DNA from: Chromatiales bacterium
GTDB lineage: Bacteria; Pseudomonadota; Gammaproteobacteria; SpSt-1174
Direction of reading: 5' to 3'
Length of the DNA: 64,000 nucleotides
Assembly (NCBI GenBank): GCA_014762505.1
Contig: JABURS010000043.1
Location: forward strand, 310,001 to 374,000
The first letter of the stretch is position 1. Every line of letters begins with the position of its first letter. Position numbers and translations under genes: made by a program. The notes beneath the pieces are model-generated. The model searched no databases. It had not been told where the DNA came from and worked only from the letters and a program-made list of their open reading frames with translations. Of this stretch, positions 7,939-17,509 are shown in pieces.

Positions 7939-10900
7939 ATGAAGCAAGAGGATACCGTCGAATACAACGCGCTGACCTGGGTCAAGAAGGAACTCGATGA
8001 GGTCCTGAACCAGACCCGGCTCGCGTTGGAGGGCTACCTGGAGGAGGACCCCGGCGACGAGGACCTCCTGGCCCAGGCCAAGGCGCTGCTCAAGCAGGTG
8101 CATGGCACCCTGCAGATGGTGGAGCTGTATGGCGCGGCCATGCTCGCCGAGGAGATGGAGCTGGTCGCCCAGGCCCTGATCGACGGCAAGATCAAGAACC
8201 GGGACGATGCCTTCGAGGTCCTGATGCGGGCCCTGGTCACGCTCCCGGACTATCTCGAGAACGTCCAGATGGGGCACCGCGACATCCCGCTGGTGCTCCT
8301 GCCCCTGCTCAACGACCTGCGCACCAGCCGCGACGCGCCGCTGTTGTCCGAGAGCGTGCTGTTCTTCCCCAACCTGGCCGTGGACCCCGATACGCCCGTC
8401 ACGGCCGAGGCCGGTGAATCCCAGGCCCTGGCGCGCAAGCTGCGCCACGCCTTCCAGCTGGGCCTGCTCGGCTGGTTCCGCGACAAGGACGTGCCCGCCA
8501 GTCTCGGCAAGCTGGCCGACGTTACCGACCGCCTGTTCCAGGCCTCCGTGGAGGCCCCGGCCCGCCGTTTCTGGTGGGTGGCGGGCGCCCTGGGCGAGGC
8601 GCTCAAGGAGGGCGGGCTCGAGAGTGGCGTGACCAGCAAGAGCCTGATGGGCAAGGTGGACCGTCAGATCAAGCGCCTCATCGATCAGGGCGAGAGCGGC
8701 GTCGGCGGCAGTGACGTCGAGGACCTGCTCAAGAACATGCTCTACTACGTCGCCCAGGCACCCGCCCGCGGCGATCATGTGCCGGCGGTGAAGAAGGCCT
8801 TCCGTCTCGACCAGATGGTGCCCGAGGCCGCGGTGCTCGATGCCGCCCGCCAGCGCATGTCCGGCCCCAACCTCGAGATCCTCGGCACGGTCTCCCAGGC
8901 GATTCGCGAGGACCTCACCGAGGTCAAGGACGCGCTGGATGTGTTCATGCACGCCGATCAGCGCAGGCCCGAAGACCTCGGGCCCCTGCATCCCAGGCTC
9001 ATCAAGATCGCCGAAACCCTGGGCATGCTTGGCCTGGGCGAGGCGCGCCGGCTGGTCAACAACGAGGCCGAGCTGGTCGATTCCGCCATCAAGGGCGAGC
9101 AGGCCATCGACGAAGACCTGCTGATGAAGATCGCCAGCGTGATGCTGAGCGTCGAATCCGCGATCAACGACTTCATGGCCGGGCGTTCTTCCGGCATGAG
9201 CCAGACGGAGATGAACGCTGCGCTGGAAGGGGATACCGTCGAGCGCAATGCCCTGCCGCAAAGCGAATTCCAGGGGGTGATGGCGGCCGTCATCCGCGAG
9301 ACCCTCACCGATCTCAACAAGGCCAAGGACGCGATCCTCGAGTTCGTGGCCGCCCCGCAGAACGTCGACCAGCTCACCGAGGCGCCGAACCTGCTGGACC
9401 GCGTCAAGGGCGCGATCGGCATGATGCCGGTGGGCAACGTCGGTCCGGTGCTCGATTCGCTGAAGCGCTACATCGGCGAGCGCGTACTGTCGCAGAAGCG
9501 GGTGCCGGATGCCGGCGAGCTCGATGCCCTGGCCGACGCCATCACCAGCATCGAGTTCTATCTCGAAAACGTGGCCGAAGGGCGTGGTGCACCGCCGGCT
9601 ATGCTCGAGGTCGGGGCAGCCAGCGTGGCGCGCCTCGGCTACCCCCTGGGCGGTGAGCCGGTGGCCGACTACGAGCACCTGGAGGCGACGCCCGCACCGG
9701 CCGAAGATGAGGCGTCCCTGGACCTCGACGTCGAGGCCACCCAGGAGCTGTCGCTGGCCGAGCCGATGCTGGACGTCGACGATCTCGCCGAGTCGGAGGA
9801 TGAAGACGAAGGGCTCGACCTGACCATCGAGGACATCGGTTTTGACCTCGACACCGGTGCCGAGGAGACCGCGGCCGAAGCGAGCCCCGAACCGCCAGCC
9901 GAGGCACCCGAGCCGGCCGCGGAGAAGGAACGTCCGCAGCCGCTGGTGGGCGAGGTGGACGACGAGATCCTGGAGATCTTCCTCGAGGAGGCCGAGGAGG
10001 AGATCGAGCGCATACGCGAATACTTCCCGAAGTGGGAGCAGAACGTCGGCGACGAGGAGTCGCTGGTGACCATCCGTCGCTCCTTCCATACCCTCAAGGG
10101 CAGCGGACGCCTGGTCGGCGCCCAGCTCATCGGGGAGTTCGCCTGGAACTACGAGAGCCTGCTCAACCGCATCATCGACAAGACCATCAAACCGGCGTTG
10201 TACATCTTCGAGGCCCTGAACAAGGCCCTGGACGTGCTGCCCGAGCTGGTGGCGCAGGTGCGTGGTCAGGGCGAGCCCAGTACGGATGTCTACGCCCTCA
10301 TGGACGAGGTCGAGGCCATGAGCAAGCCCGACTATGCCGAGCGGGTCATGGGCCGGCAGGAACACGAGTCGGAGGCTGACCGGAATGCCTTCAGCGAGGA
10401 GGATGAAGGAGGGCCGGCCCCGTCGGGGGAGCCTGAAGCGGAATCGGTGCAGGGGGACGAGTCGCTCCCCGGGGAGTTCTCCGCCGGTTCCGCCGACAGT
10501 GAAGAGACGCAGGAGGCCCCGACCACGAACCATGACGATACGCTGTTCGTGGTCTCCGAAGAGGACGAGGGGCCCGGTGAGACCGAGCTGACCCACGAGC
10601 TGGAGCGCCCGCAGGGGCTGGATGAGGCGACCGAGCTGTTCGACCTCTCCGACCTGTCGGGCGAGACGACACCGGGCGCCGACACCGACTACGACATCAC
10701 GCAGGAACTGCCGGCCCCGGACCTCGACATCGCGCTGGATGTGGAAGAGGCGACGGCAGAGGCCCCGGCGCCGCGGATCGACCCCGATCTGTTCGAGATC
10801 TATCGCTCCGAGGCCGAGCAGCACCTGCGCACCCTGCGTGACCAGCTGGCCGAGGCCGCCGGCAAGCCGGCTACGGTCTCTGATGAGCTGCTGCGTGCCC

Positions 10901-13665
10901 TGCATACCCTCAATGGCAGCTCCCGTACCGCCGAGGTCGACGAACTCTCCGGTGTGTTCACCGCACTGGAAAACCACGCCCGTGAATGCAAGGGGCAGGG
11001 CGCGCCGCTGTCGGTCGCGGCCCTGGACCTGATCGGGCGTGCCGTATCGCACGCCGACGGGGTGATGGAGGCCCTGGCCGAGCCCGGTGCCGAGGTCCCC
11101 TCGGGCGACGCACTCGCGGCCGAGGCACGTGGCCTGGTGATCGAGGCGGCAGCCGAACCCGTTGCCGCCCCCGCGCCGGCCCCGCAGCCGGAGGCGAGTG
11201 AGCCGCCGGACCTGCCGGGCGAACAGGACATGGAGCTGGTGGAGATCTTCCTGGAAGAGGCCATGGAGATCATGGACGCCAGCGATACCACCCTGCAGGC
11301 CTGGCAGGACAATCCCGAGGACCGCGAGGCCGTCAACGAGCTGCAGCGGCAGCTGCACACCCTCAAGGGCGGCGCCCGCATGGCGGGCTTCAAGAACATC
11401 GGCAACCTGAGCCACGCCGTCGAGTCGCTCATCATCGCGGTGGTCGAGGGGCAGGCCAGGGGGTCGGTCGAGCTCTATACCAGCCTGCGTCGTACCTTCG
11501 ACCGCCTGAGCGAGATGCTCGAACAGGCGCGCAATCAGGAGCCGATCCACGCCGCGCCGGAACTGATCCGGGAACTCGATGCCTTCCGTCGTGGCGAGAC
11601 ACCGGCAGGGCCTGACGCCACGGTCGAGGTCGCAGCCCTGGCCGAGTCAGCGGAAGCCGAGCCGGCTGCCCCGGTCGAGCCGGCTGATGAGGCGGCGCCG
11701 ACGGCCGATGAGGCCGAGATCGAGAGCCTGCAGGCGGCGCCCCCGCCAGCGGCTCCTGCCCCGGCGTCTGTGGAGGCGACCGAGGGCGAGGCGCCGCGTC
11801 GCGAGCGTCGATCCACGCCGCGTACCGGCCCGCAGGAATTGATCCGCGTGCGCTCCGACCTGCTCGACAACCTGGTCAACAACGCGGGCGAGGTGAACAT
11901 CTATCACGCCCGCCTCGAGGAGCAGATCACCAGCTTCGGTTTCAACCTCGGTGAGTTCGGCCAGACCATCACCCGCCTGCGCGAACAGCTGCGCAAGCTG
12001 GAGCTCGAGACCGACGCGCAGATCCGTTCCTCCTATGCCAAGGAGCACGGCACCGACGAGGCGTTTGACGACGACTTCGACCCGCTGGAGATGGACCAGT
12101 ACTCGACGCTGCAGCAGCTGTCGCGTTCGCTCGCCGAGTCGGTGAACGACCTGATCAGTATCCAGGACCTGCTCGCCGAGCAGGTGCGTGACACGGAGAC
12201 CCTGCTGCTGCAGCAGTCGCGCGTGAGTACCGACCTGCAGGAAGGCCTGATGCGTACGCGCATGGTGCAGTTCACCGGCACCGTGCCGCGTCTGCGCCGC
12301 ATCGTGCGCCAGACGGCGAGCGAGCTCGGCAAGCAGGTGGAGCTCGACATCGTCGGGGAGGGCAGCGAGCTCGACCGCTCGGTGCTCGACCGCATGGTTG
12401 CGCCGCTCGAACACATGCTGCGCAACGCCATCGCCCATGGTATCGAGAGCCCGCAGGAGCGCGTGGCCAAGGGCAAGCCCGAGGCCGGGCACATCCGGAT
12501 CGAGATCGGCCGTGAGGGCTCCGAGGTGGTGATCCGCGTGGCCGATGACGGCGGTGGCATCAACATCGAGGCCATCCGCGCCAAGGCCATCAAGGTGGGC
12601 ATGATCCGCGAAGGGGACCGGGTCACCGACTACGATCTCATGCAGCTGATTCTCGAGTCCGGGTTCTCCACGGCCAAGCAGGTGGACCAGATCGCCGGGC
12701 GCGGGGTGGGCATGGACGTGGTGAACAGCGAGATCAAGCAGCTCGGTGGCGTGCTGCGTATCGATTCGATGCAGGGCCAGGGCACGACCTTCACCGTCAA
12801 CCTGCCCTTCACCCTGGCCATCAACCAGGCGCTGCTGGTGCAGTCCGGCGAGGACCTGTTCGCCATCCCGCTGGCAAGTATCGAGGGTATCGTGCGTTAC
12901 CCCGCCACGGGGCTCAAGGACAAGTACCTCGAGGACGCGCCCACCATCGAGTACGCGGCCTACACCTACGAACTCAAGCACCTCGGCGGGCTGCTGGGGA
13001 TGTCTCAGCCCACGCTGGAAGACGGCGGGGCGCTGTATCCGGTACTGCTGGTGCGTTCCGGCCAGCACCGCGTGGCCCTGCAGGTCGAGGGCCTGATGGG
13101 CAACCGCGAGGTGGTGGTGAAGCCCGTGGGGCCGCAGATCAGTCAGGCCCGCGGCATCGCCGGCGCCACCATCCTCGGCGATGGCCGCGTGGTGTTGATC
13201 CTCGACGTCCCCTCGCTGGTGCGCATCGGCGCCGGCCTCAAGCTCGTCTACGAGGCGCCGGCCGAGCAGCCCGAGGAAGAGAAGCAGCTCACCGTCATGG
13301 TGGTGGACGACTCGATCACCATCCGCAAGGTCACGCAGCGCATGCTGGCACGCAACCAGTTCGGCGTGATGCTGGCCAAGGACGGGGTGGATGCCGTGGC
13401 CCAGCTGCAGGATGCCAAGCCGGACCTGATGCTGCTCGACATCGAGATGCCGCGCATGGACGGCTACGAGCTCGCCCAGCATATCCGCAACGACGAGCGG
13501 CTGCGTGACATCCCGATCATCATGATCACCTCGCGTACCGGCGAGAAGCATCGCCAGCGTGCCATGGCGATCGGCGTGAACAAGTACCTGGGCAAGCCCT
13601 ATCAGGAGTCGGACCTGCTCGAGAACATCAACGGGCTGCTCCGCGAGATGGGCAAGCTCGCCTGA
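7939..13665 (+). CDS. chpA: Hybrid CheA-type histidine kinase/response regulator ChpA (PilL)
   Basis: 1908 residues. The N-terminal about 560 residues are helical and FimL-like and lack a standard phosphotransfer histidine, although a VHGTL occurs at H55. Acidic linkers separate three HPt-type domains: H717 (FHTLKGSGR), H989 (LHTLNGSSR) and H1140 (LHTLKGGAR). Then come a dimerisation segment (about 1310-1420), an ATPase domain with N-box N1496 (LRNAIAHGIESP), G1 ADDGGGI and G2 GRGVGMDVV, a CheW-like domain (about 1640-1780) and a receiver with D1834 (LMLLDIEMPRMDGY). It controls pilus extension and retraction through PilG and PilH. Pseudomonas ChpA is about 2470 residues with more phosphotransfer domains, so this is a shortened version. 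AGGTGG precedes the ATG. Confidence 0.95.
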   Translation: MKQEDTVEYNALTWVKKELDEVLNQTRLALEGYLEEDPGDEDLLAQAKALLKQVHGTLQMVELYGAAMLAEEMELVAQALIDGKIKNRDDAFEVLMRALVTLPDYLENVQMGHRDIPLVLLPLLNDLRTSRDAPLLSESVLFFPNLAVDPDTPVTAEAGESQALARKLRHAFQLGLLGWFRDKDVPASLGKLADVTDRLFQASVEAPARRFWWVAGALGEALKEGGLESGVTSKSLMGKVDRQIKRLIDQGESGVGGSDVEDLLKNMLYYVAQAPARGDHVPAVKKAFRLDQMVPEAAVLDAARQRMSGPNLEILGTVSQAIREDLTEVKDALDVFMHADQRRPEDLGPLHPRLIKIAETLGMLGLGEARRLVNNEAELVDSAIKGEQAIDEDLLMKIASVMLSVESAINDFMAGRSSGMSQTEMNAALEGDTVERNALPQSEFQGVMAAVIRETLTDLNKAKDAILEFVAAPQNVDQLTEAPNLLDRVKGAIGMMPVGNVGPVLDSLKRYIGERVLSQKRVPDAGELDALADAITSIEFYLENVAEGRGAPPAMLEVGAASVARLGYPLGGEPVADYEHLEATPAPAEDEASLDLDVEATQELSLAEPMLDVDDLAESEDEDEGLDLTIEDIGFDLDTGAEETAAEASPEPPAEAPEPAAEKERPQPLVGEVDDEILEIFLEEAEEEIERIREYFPKWEQNVGDEESLVTIRRSFHTLKGSGRLVGAQLIGEFAWNYESLLNRIIDKTIKPALYIFEALNKALDVLPELVAQVRGQGEPSTDVYALMDEVEAMSKPDYAERVMGRQEHESEADRNAFSEEDEGGPAPSGEPEAESVQGDESLPGEFSAGSADSEETQEAPTTNHDDTLFVVSEEDEGPGETELTHELERPQGLDEATELFDLSDLSGETTPGADTDYDITQELPAPDLDIALDVEEATAEAPAPRIDPDLFEIYRSEAEQHLRTLRDQLAEAAGKPATVSDELLRALHTLNGSSRTAEVDELSGVFTALENHARECKGQGAPLSVAALDLIGRAVSHADGVMEALAEPGAEVPSGDALAAEARGLVIEAAAEPVAAPAPAPQPEASEPPDLPGEQDMELVEIFLEEAMEIMDASDTTLQAWQDNPEDREAVNELQRQLHTLKGGARMAGFKNIGNLSHAVESLIIAVVEGQARGSVELYTSLRRTFDRLSEMLEQARNQEPIHAAPELIRELDAFRRGETPAGPDATVEVAALAESAEAEPAAPVEPADEAAPTADEAEIESLQAAPPPAAPAPASVEATEGEAPRRERRSTPRTGPQELIRVRSDLLDNLVNNAGEVNIYHARLEEQITSFGFNLGEFGQTITRLREQLRKLELETDAQIRSSYAKEHGTDEAFDDDFDPLEMDQYSTLQQLSRSLAESVNDLISIQDLLAEQVRDTETLLLQQSRVSTDLQEGLMRTRMVQFTGTVPRLRRIVRQTASELGKQVELDIVGEGSELDRSVLDRMVAPLEHMLRNAIAHGIESPQERVAKGKPEAGHIRIEIGREGSEVVIRVADDGGGINIEAIRAKAIKVGMIREGDRVTDYDLMQLILESGFSTAKQVDQIAGRGVGMDVVNSEIKQLGGVLRIDSMQGQGTTFTVNLPFTLAINQALLVQSGEDLFAIPLASIEGIVRYPATGLKDKYLEDAPTIEYAAYTYELKHLGGLLGMSQPTLEDGGALYPVLLVRSGQHRVALQVEGLMGNREVVVKPVGPQISQARGIAGATILGDGRVVLILDVPSLVRIGAGLKLVYEAPAEQPEEEKQLTVMVVDDSITIRKVTQRMLARNQFGVMLAKDGVDAVAQLQDAKPDLMLLDIEMPRMDGYELAQHIRNDERLRDIPIIMITSRTGEKHRQRAMAIGVNKYLGKPYQESDLLENINGLLREMGKLA

Positions 13666-13694
13666 CCGCATGAACACGACCCATACCCTATCCC

Positions 13695-14162
13695 ATGGCT
13701 GATCCCCTGCAGACCATCAACAGCCTCGTCGTCCCGCTGAACGGACAGAACCTGCTGCTGCCGCAGTCGGCCATGGCCGAGGTGCTGTCCCGCCAGCCGC
13801 TACGCCCCTTCGAGGGGCCGGTGAAGTGGCTGCGCGGCTTCGCCGAGTGGCGTGGCCAGCAGATCCCCGTGGTCTCCCTCGAGACCATCTGCGGGCGCAG
13901 CGGCGGCGAGGTGACCGCCAACAGCCGTTTCGTCGTGCTCTACGCGGTGGAGGGGATTCCCGGCCTGCAGTTCTACGCGCTGGAGGTGAGTGGCATCCCG
14001 CATCCGGTGAAGCTGCAGGCCGGCGATCTGGTCGAGGGCGGGGTGAAGGACCAGGACTGCGAGGTGGTGGCGCGCAACGTGCTGGCCGATGGCGAGTCCT
14101 GCGTGATCCCCGACCTTCAGCGCCTGGAATACCTGATCCGCGCCCAGATGGAACGCCTCTGA
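13695..14162 (+). CDS. chpC: CheW-domain protein, ChpC-like
   Basis: 155 residues, a single CheW fold: INSLVVPLNGQNLLLPQSAMAEVLS, PVKWLRGFAEWRGQQIPVVSLE and a C-terminal CVIPDLQRLEYLIRAQME. In Pseudomonas chpC follows chpA and chpB and encodes a second CheW-like adaptor that lets extra receptors join the Chp system. Here it follows chpA by 29 bp with no chpB (methylesterase) between them. No strong ribosome binding site is visible. It ends the cluster and faces the EAL gene. The symbol is assigned by position plus fold. Confidence 0.8.
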   Translation: MADPLQTINSLVVPLNGQNLLLPQSAMAEVLSRQPLRPFEGPVKWLRGFAEWRGQQIPVVSLETICGRSGGEVTANSRFVVLYAVEGIPGLQFYALEVSGIPHPVKLQAGDLVEGGVKDQDCEVVARNVLADGESCVIPDLQRLEYLIRAQMERL

Positions 14163-14187
14163 GGTCCAGGCCGTCAGGCCGTCGGTG

Positions 14188-15504
14188 CTAGGGCGACTCC
14201 CCGGTATCCTGCCCACCACTGTCCGGTAGTCTTCCCGACCAGGTCTCGCGCCATTCCAGCAGGTGTGACAGCCTCAGCGGGCGCGCGAAGTAGTAGCCCT
14301 GCCCGATCTCGCAGCCAAGCTCGATGAGCGCCCTGGCCGAGGATTCCGTCTCCACACCTTCCGCCACCGTCTTCAGGCCGAACCGCCGCCCGAGCTCCAG
14401 GGCGATGGCAACGATGTCGCGGTTCACCTGATCGTTTGCGAGGTCGGCGATGAAGGAGCCGTCGATCTTGATCTCGCTGGCGGGGATGGTGCGGAAATTG
14501 GCCAGCGAGGAATATCCGGTACCGAAGTCGTCGATGGACAGGCCGCAACCCATCTCGTGCAGCTGTTCCAGCTGGCGGCGCGTTGTCTCGCTGCCCTCGA
14601 GCAGGGCACTTTCCGTGATCTCGAAGGTAATGGCCCTGCTGGGTACCGCCCAGATGGCGAGCTGGTGGCTCACGCGGGTCGCCAGCTCCGGGTCTTCGAG
14701 GTCCATGGCCGAGAGGTTGATGGAGATCGATGGGATGGCCATGGCCTGCAGGGCCTTCACGTCCTGCATCACCTGCCGCAGTACGCCGTCGGTGAGCCGG
14801 CTGATGAGTCCGGTCCGTTCCGCCAGGGGAATGAACAGCGAGGGCTGGATCATTCCCCGCTCCGGGTGTTCCCAGCGTATCAGGGCTTCGACCCCGTGCA
14901 GTCTGCCGTCCCGCAGCCCGACCTGGGGCTGGTAATACATGGTGAAGCTGTTGTTCTGTATGGCCTCGCGCAGTTCGCGGTCGAACTGCCAGCTGTGACT
15001 CAGCTCGTTGAACAGCCCGTGGTCAAACAGCGCCCAATGCGTATCGGCACCATCGGCCGCGACCAGCGCCAGTTCGGCGCGTGCCAGCAGCTGGGCGGGG
15101 TCCTCGGCATGGTCGGGGAACAGCGCCATGCCGAGGGTGAATTCGGTGCCGGCCTGCTGGGCATCCACGTCGTTGGCCTGCCGCAGCACGCGCTCGATCT
15201 TCTGTGCGACCAGCTCGGCATGCCCGGCGTTCATGACCCCGGGCAGCATGAGGATGATGTGATCGTCGTTGCCGTCGATGACCAGCGACGGGTCGGGGGG
15301 GATGGCCTCGAGCTGCAGGCGCACCGCCCGTCGATAGGCGGCGGCCCCCTGGTCGCCGAGCAGCCCCCGCACCTTGCGGATGTTGCGCAGGTGGATGACC
15401 GCGCAGGCGAGCCGCCCGGCCTGGGGCGGCTGGGCGGCGATGATGCGTTCCAGGACGGCGATGGTGCCCTGGCGCAGATCGGCGAGATCAGAGACGGCGG
15501 ACAT
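14188..15504 (-). CDS. Degenerate GGDEF plus EAL-domain c-di-GMP phosphodiesterase
   Basis: 438 residues with no membrane segment. Residues about 30-165 are a worn-down GGDEF fold (no GGDEF signature, so no cyclase activity expected). Residues about 175-425 are an EAL domain with catalytic parts intact: E206-A-L, N263, E295, D325-D326 (SIDDFGTG), K346 and E382 (AEGVET). It is predicted to hydrolyse c-di-GMP to pGpG in the cytoplasm. The ATG at 15504 shares one base with the HD-GYP stop codon (TGATG), indicating coupled translation. It converges on the pil-chp cluster, consistent with a link to surface behaviour. Confidence 0.92.
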   Translation of the reverse strand: MSAVSDLADLRQGTIAVLERIIAAQPPQAGRLACAVIHLRNIRKVRGLLGDQGAAAYRRAVRLQLEAIPPDPSLVIDGNDDHIILMLPGVMNAGHAELVAQKIERVLRQANDVDAQQAGTEFTLGMALFPDHAEDPAQLLARAELALVAADGADTHWALFDHGLFNELSHSWQFDRELREAIQNNSFTMYYQPQVGLRDGRLHGVEALIRWEHPERGMIQPSLFIPLAERTGLISRLTDGVLRQVMQDVKALQAMAIPSISINLSAMDLEDPELATRVSHQLAIWAVPSRAITFEITESALLEGSETTRRQLEQLHEMGCGLSIDDFGTGYSSLANFRTIPASEIKIDGSFIADLANDQVNRDIVAIALELGRRFGLKTVAEGVETESSARALIELGCEIGQGYYFARPLRLSHLLEWRETWSGRLPDSGGQDTGESP

Positions 15505-16727
15505 CAGAGATACAGTGCTGCCGGGTCGATGCCGTAGGCGCCGGGCTCCAGCGCCTCGCGGATCTCGATGCCGCGGGCGTCGGTGCGGCCGCGGTCGTGC
15601 AGGAGATCGAGTTTGTAGAATTCCCCGAGCAGCTGCTTGTCGGTATCGAGTATCACCATCACGCGGGGGCGCAGACGGCGTACGCGTGACTCGGCCATGA
15701 CCACGGCGACCTCGCCCGTGGTGAGTTCGACCAGTGTGCCGGCCGGGTAGAGGCCGATCGCCTGGATGAATTCCTCGACCAGCTCGGGTTGGAAGTCGTG
15801 CCCGCGCCACTCGTAGAGCTTCTTTACGGCCGCCGACGGGGAGATCGGCTTCTGATAGGGGCGGGCGGTGGTGATGGCGTCATAGCAGTCGACGATGGAG
15901 GCGATGCGCCCGGGCAGGGGGATCGCGGTGCCCTTGAGGCCGTTGGGGTAGCCGCTGCCATCGAAGCGCTCGTGGTGATGGGCCACCATCTCGCGCACGG
16001 TCTGGGAGATGCCGCCGTCCTTGCCGAGCAGCTCGAGACCGAAGTCGACGTGGCGGCGAATCACGTCCATCTCGTCCTCCGTGAGGCGCCCGGCCTTGGA
16101 GAGGATCTCGCCGGGGATCATCAGCTTGCCGATGTCGAACAGGCTGGCGCCCAGGGCCAGCTGGCGCAGGTCGTTGCGCTGCATGCCGAGCTGGCGCCCG
16201 AAGGAGACGGCCCAGACCGAGCAGCTCAGGGAGTGGGCATAGGTGTATTCGTCCTTCTTCTGCAGGCGTGCGAGCCAGGCAAAGGCATCCGGGTTGCGGA
16301 TGACGCTGTCGACCATGAGGTCGAGATCGCCCTGCAGGGCGCCGACGTCCAGGCGCTTCTCCCGCGTGAGGCGGGTGAAGAAGGCCTTGAGCGACTCGAG
16401 CAGGCGTTCGTGAGCCGCGCGTGCCTGGGGCAGTTCCTCCTCCAGGCCATGGGCGTCGCGGTAGCCCTGGGGTTGCGCAAGCAGGGGTTCTTCCATGTGC
16501 TTCCCCGGGGCCGGGCGGGGCAGGCCTGCGAGCAGATGGGCCGGGGTGCGATCGAGGTCGATGAAGACGTAGGTGCAGTAGCGGTGCAGGCTGTCGAGGT
16601 CTTCCTGGTCGCGGATCTCGAAGCCCTGCAGCAGGAAGGGCGTGTCCAGCCAGGGACGGTCCAGCTCGGCGACGAACATGCCGATGCGCAGGTCGCCCGT
16701 CATGACTTTCAGCGTGTGTTCGCTCAT
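15504..16727 (-). CDS. DUF3391/HD-GYP domain protein with altered HD motif
   Basis: 407 residues. An N-terminal DUF3391 domain (about 1-130, KVMTGDLRIGMFVAELDRPW) precedes an HD-GYP domain (about 140-320). The first metal histidine (YTYAHS, H165) and HHERFDGSGYP (H251-P261) are present. The HD dyad normally written LLHDIGK reads ASLFDIGK, so the key histidine is Phe197. HD-GYP enzymes hydrolyse c-di-GMP with a two- or three-iron centre, so activity here may be weakened or lost and the protein may act as a sensor. It is the first of a coupled pair with the EAL gene and lies 24 bp after rsmE. Confidence 0.9.
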   Translation of the reverse strand: MSEHTLKVMTGDLRIGMFVAELDRPWLDTPFLLQGFEIRDQEDLDSLHRYCTYVFIDLDRTPAHLLAGLPRPAPGKHMEEPLLAQPQGYRDAHGLEEELPQARAAHERLLESLKAFFTRLTREKRLDVGALQGDLDLMVDSVIRNPDAFAWLARLQKKDEYTYAHSLSCSVWAVSFGRQLGMQRNDLRQLALGASLFDIGKLMIPGEILSKAGRLTEDEMDVIRRHVDFGLELLGKDGGISQTVREMVAHHHERFDGSGYPNGLKGTAIPLPGRIASIVDCYDAITTARPYQKPISPSAAVKKLYEWRGHDFQPELVEEFIQAIGLYPAGTLVELTTGEVAVVMAESRVRRLRPRVMVILDTDKQLLGEFYKLDLLHDRGRTDARGIEIREALEPGAYGIDPAALYL

Positions 16728-16751
16728 GCGCGTGCCGGCTGGATGCCCCTG

Positions 16752-17504
16752 TTACGTGGTACCGGATGCGGGGGGCAGGTCGAGATCGCCCCATCGCAGC
16801 TGCAGGGCCGCCAGTATGGTGCTGGCGGCCGTTTCCGTCCTGAGTATCCGTGGCCCGAGCCTGATGCCATTCAAGCCCGCTGTCCGCGCCCTGTCCAGCT
16901 CCTCGTCGGTCAAGCCGCCCTCCGGCCCCACCAGCGCGCTGCTGGCGCCTGCCGGTCGAGGGCAGGCGGAGAGGTTCTGCTCGGCCCGCGGGTCGAGCAC
17001 GACCCCGTGGCCGGAAAACCCGTCCAGCCAGTCCGCCAGTGGCTGGACGGGCGAGAGCCGGGGCAGGCGGCTGCGCCCGCTCTGTTCGCAGGCGCTGATG
17101 AGAATACCCTGCCAGTGATCGTACTTTTTTTCCAGTCGCCGGTCATCCAGGCGCAGCACGCTGCGTTCGCACAGCACCGGTACCACCGCCTGCACGCCGA
17201 GTTCAACGGCCTTTTGCAGGCTGTAGTCCATGTGGTCACCCTTGGCAATGCCCTGGACGAGGGTGATCGCCAGGGGCGATTCGGCGGGATTGGGGAGGCA
17301 GTCCAGTACCCGTGCCGCGGAGTCCCGGCGTTCGGCGCGGGTCAGTTCGGCCGGGTAGTCGTTGCCATCGCCGTTGAACAGCACCAGCCGGGCCCCGGGC
17401 CGCAGGCGCAGCACCTGGACCGCATGGCGGTGACAACGCTCGTCCAGCGTCACCTCGTCGCCCGCGGCGATCGGTTGTGGCAGGTACAGGCGGGGAATGC
17501 GCAC
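16752..17504 (-). CDS. rsmE: 16S rRNA (uracil(1498)-N(3))-methyltransferase RsmE
   Basis: 250 residues, SPOUT-type SAM-dependent methyltransferase. Landmarks are the RIPRLYLP start, HRHAVQVLRLRPG, AIAKGDHMDYSLQKAVELG-type core (GIAKGDHMDYSLQKAVELGV), LVGPEGGLTDEEL and the knot segment LGPRILRTETAAS. It methylates N3 of U1498 in 16S rRNA. The start is GTG at 17504, 5 bp after the metF stop, with GGGAA upstream. It is therefore in the same transcript as metF and ahcY, which serve the SAM cycle it draws on. Confidence 0.95.
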   Translation of the reverse strand: MRIPRLYLPQPIAAGDEVTLDERCHRHAVQVLRLRPGARLVLFNGDGNDYPAELTRAERRDSAARVLDCLPNPAESPLAITLVQGIAKGDHMDYSLQKAVELGVQAVVPVLCERSVLRLDDRRLEKKYDHWQGILISACEQSGRSRLPRLSPVQPLADWLDGFSGHGVVLDPRAEQNLSACPRPAGASSALVGPEGGLTDEELDRARTAGLNGIRLGPRILRTETAASTILAALQLRWGDLDLPPASGTT

Positions 17505-17509
17505 GCAGC

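Noticed and set aside
7795-11550. Very long open frame (1251 codons) antisense to pilJ/chpA
   Set aside because: It is a frame shadow of GC-rich coding DNA: no homology, His/Arg/Gly/Leu-rich composition, and the sense strand encodes ChpA with clear domains.
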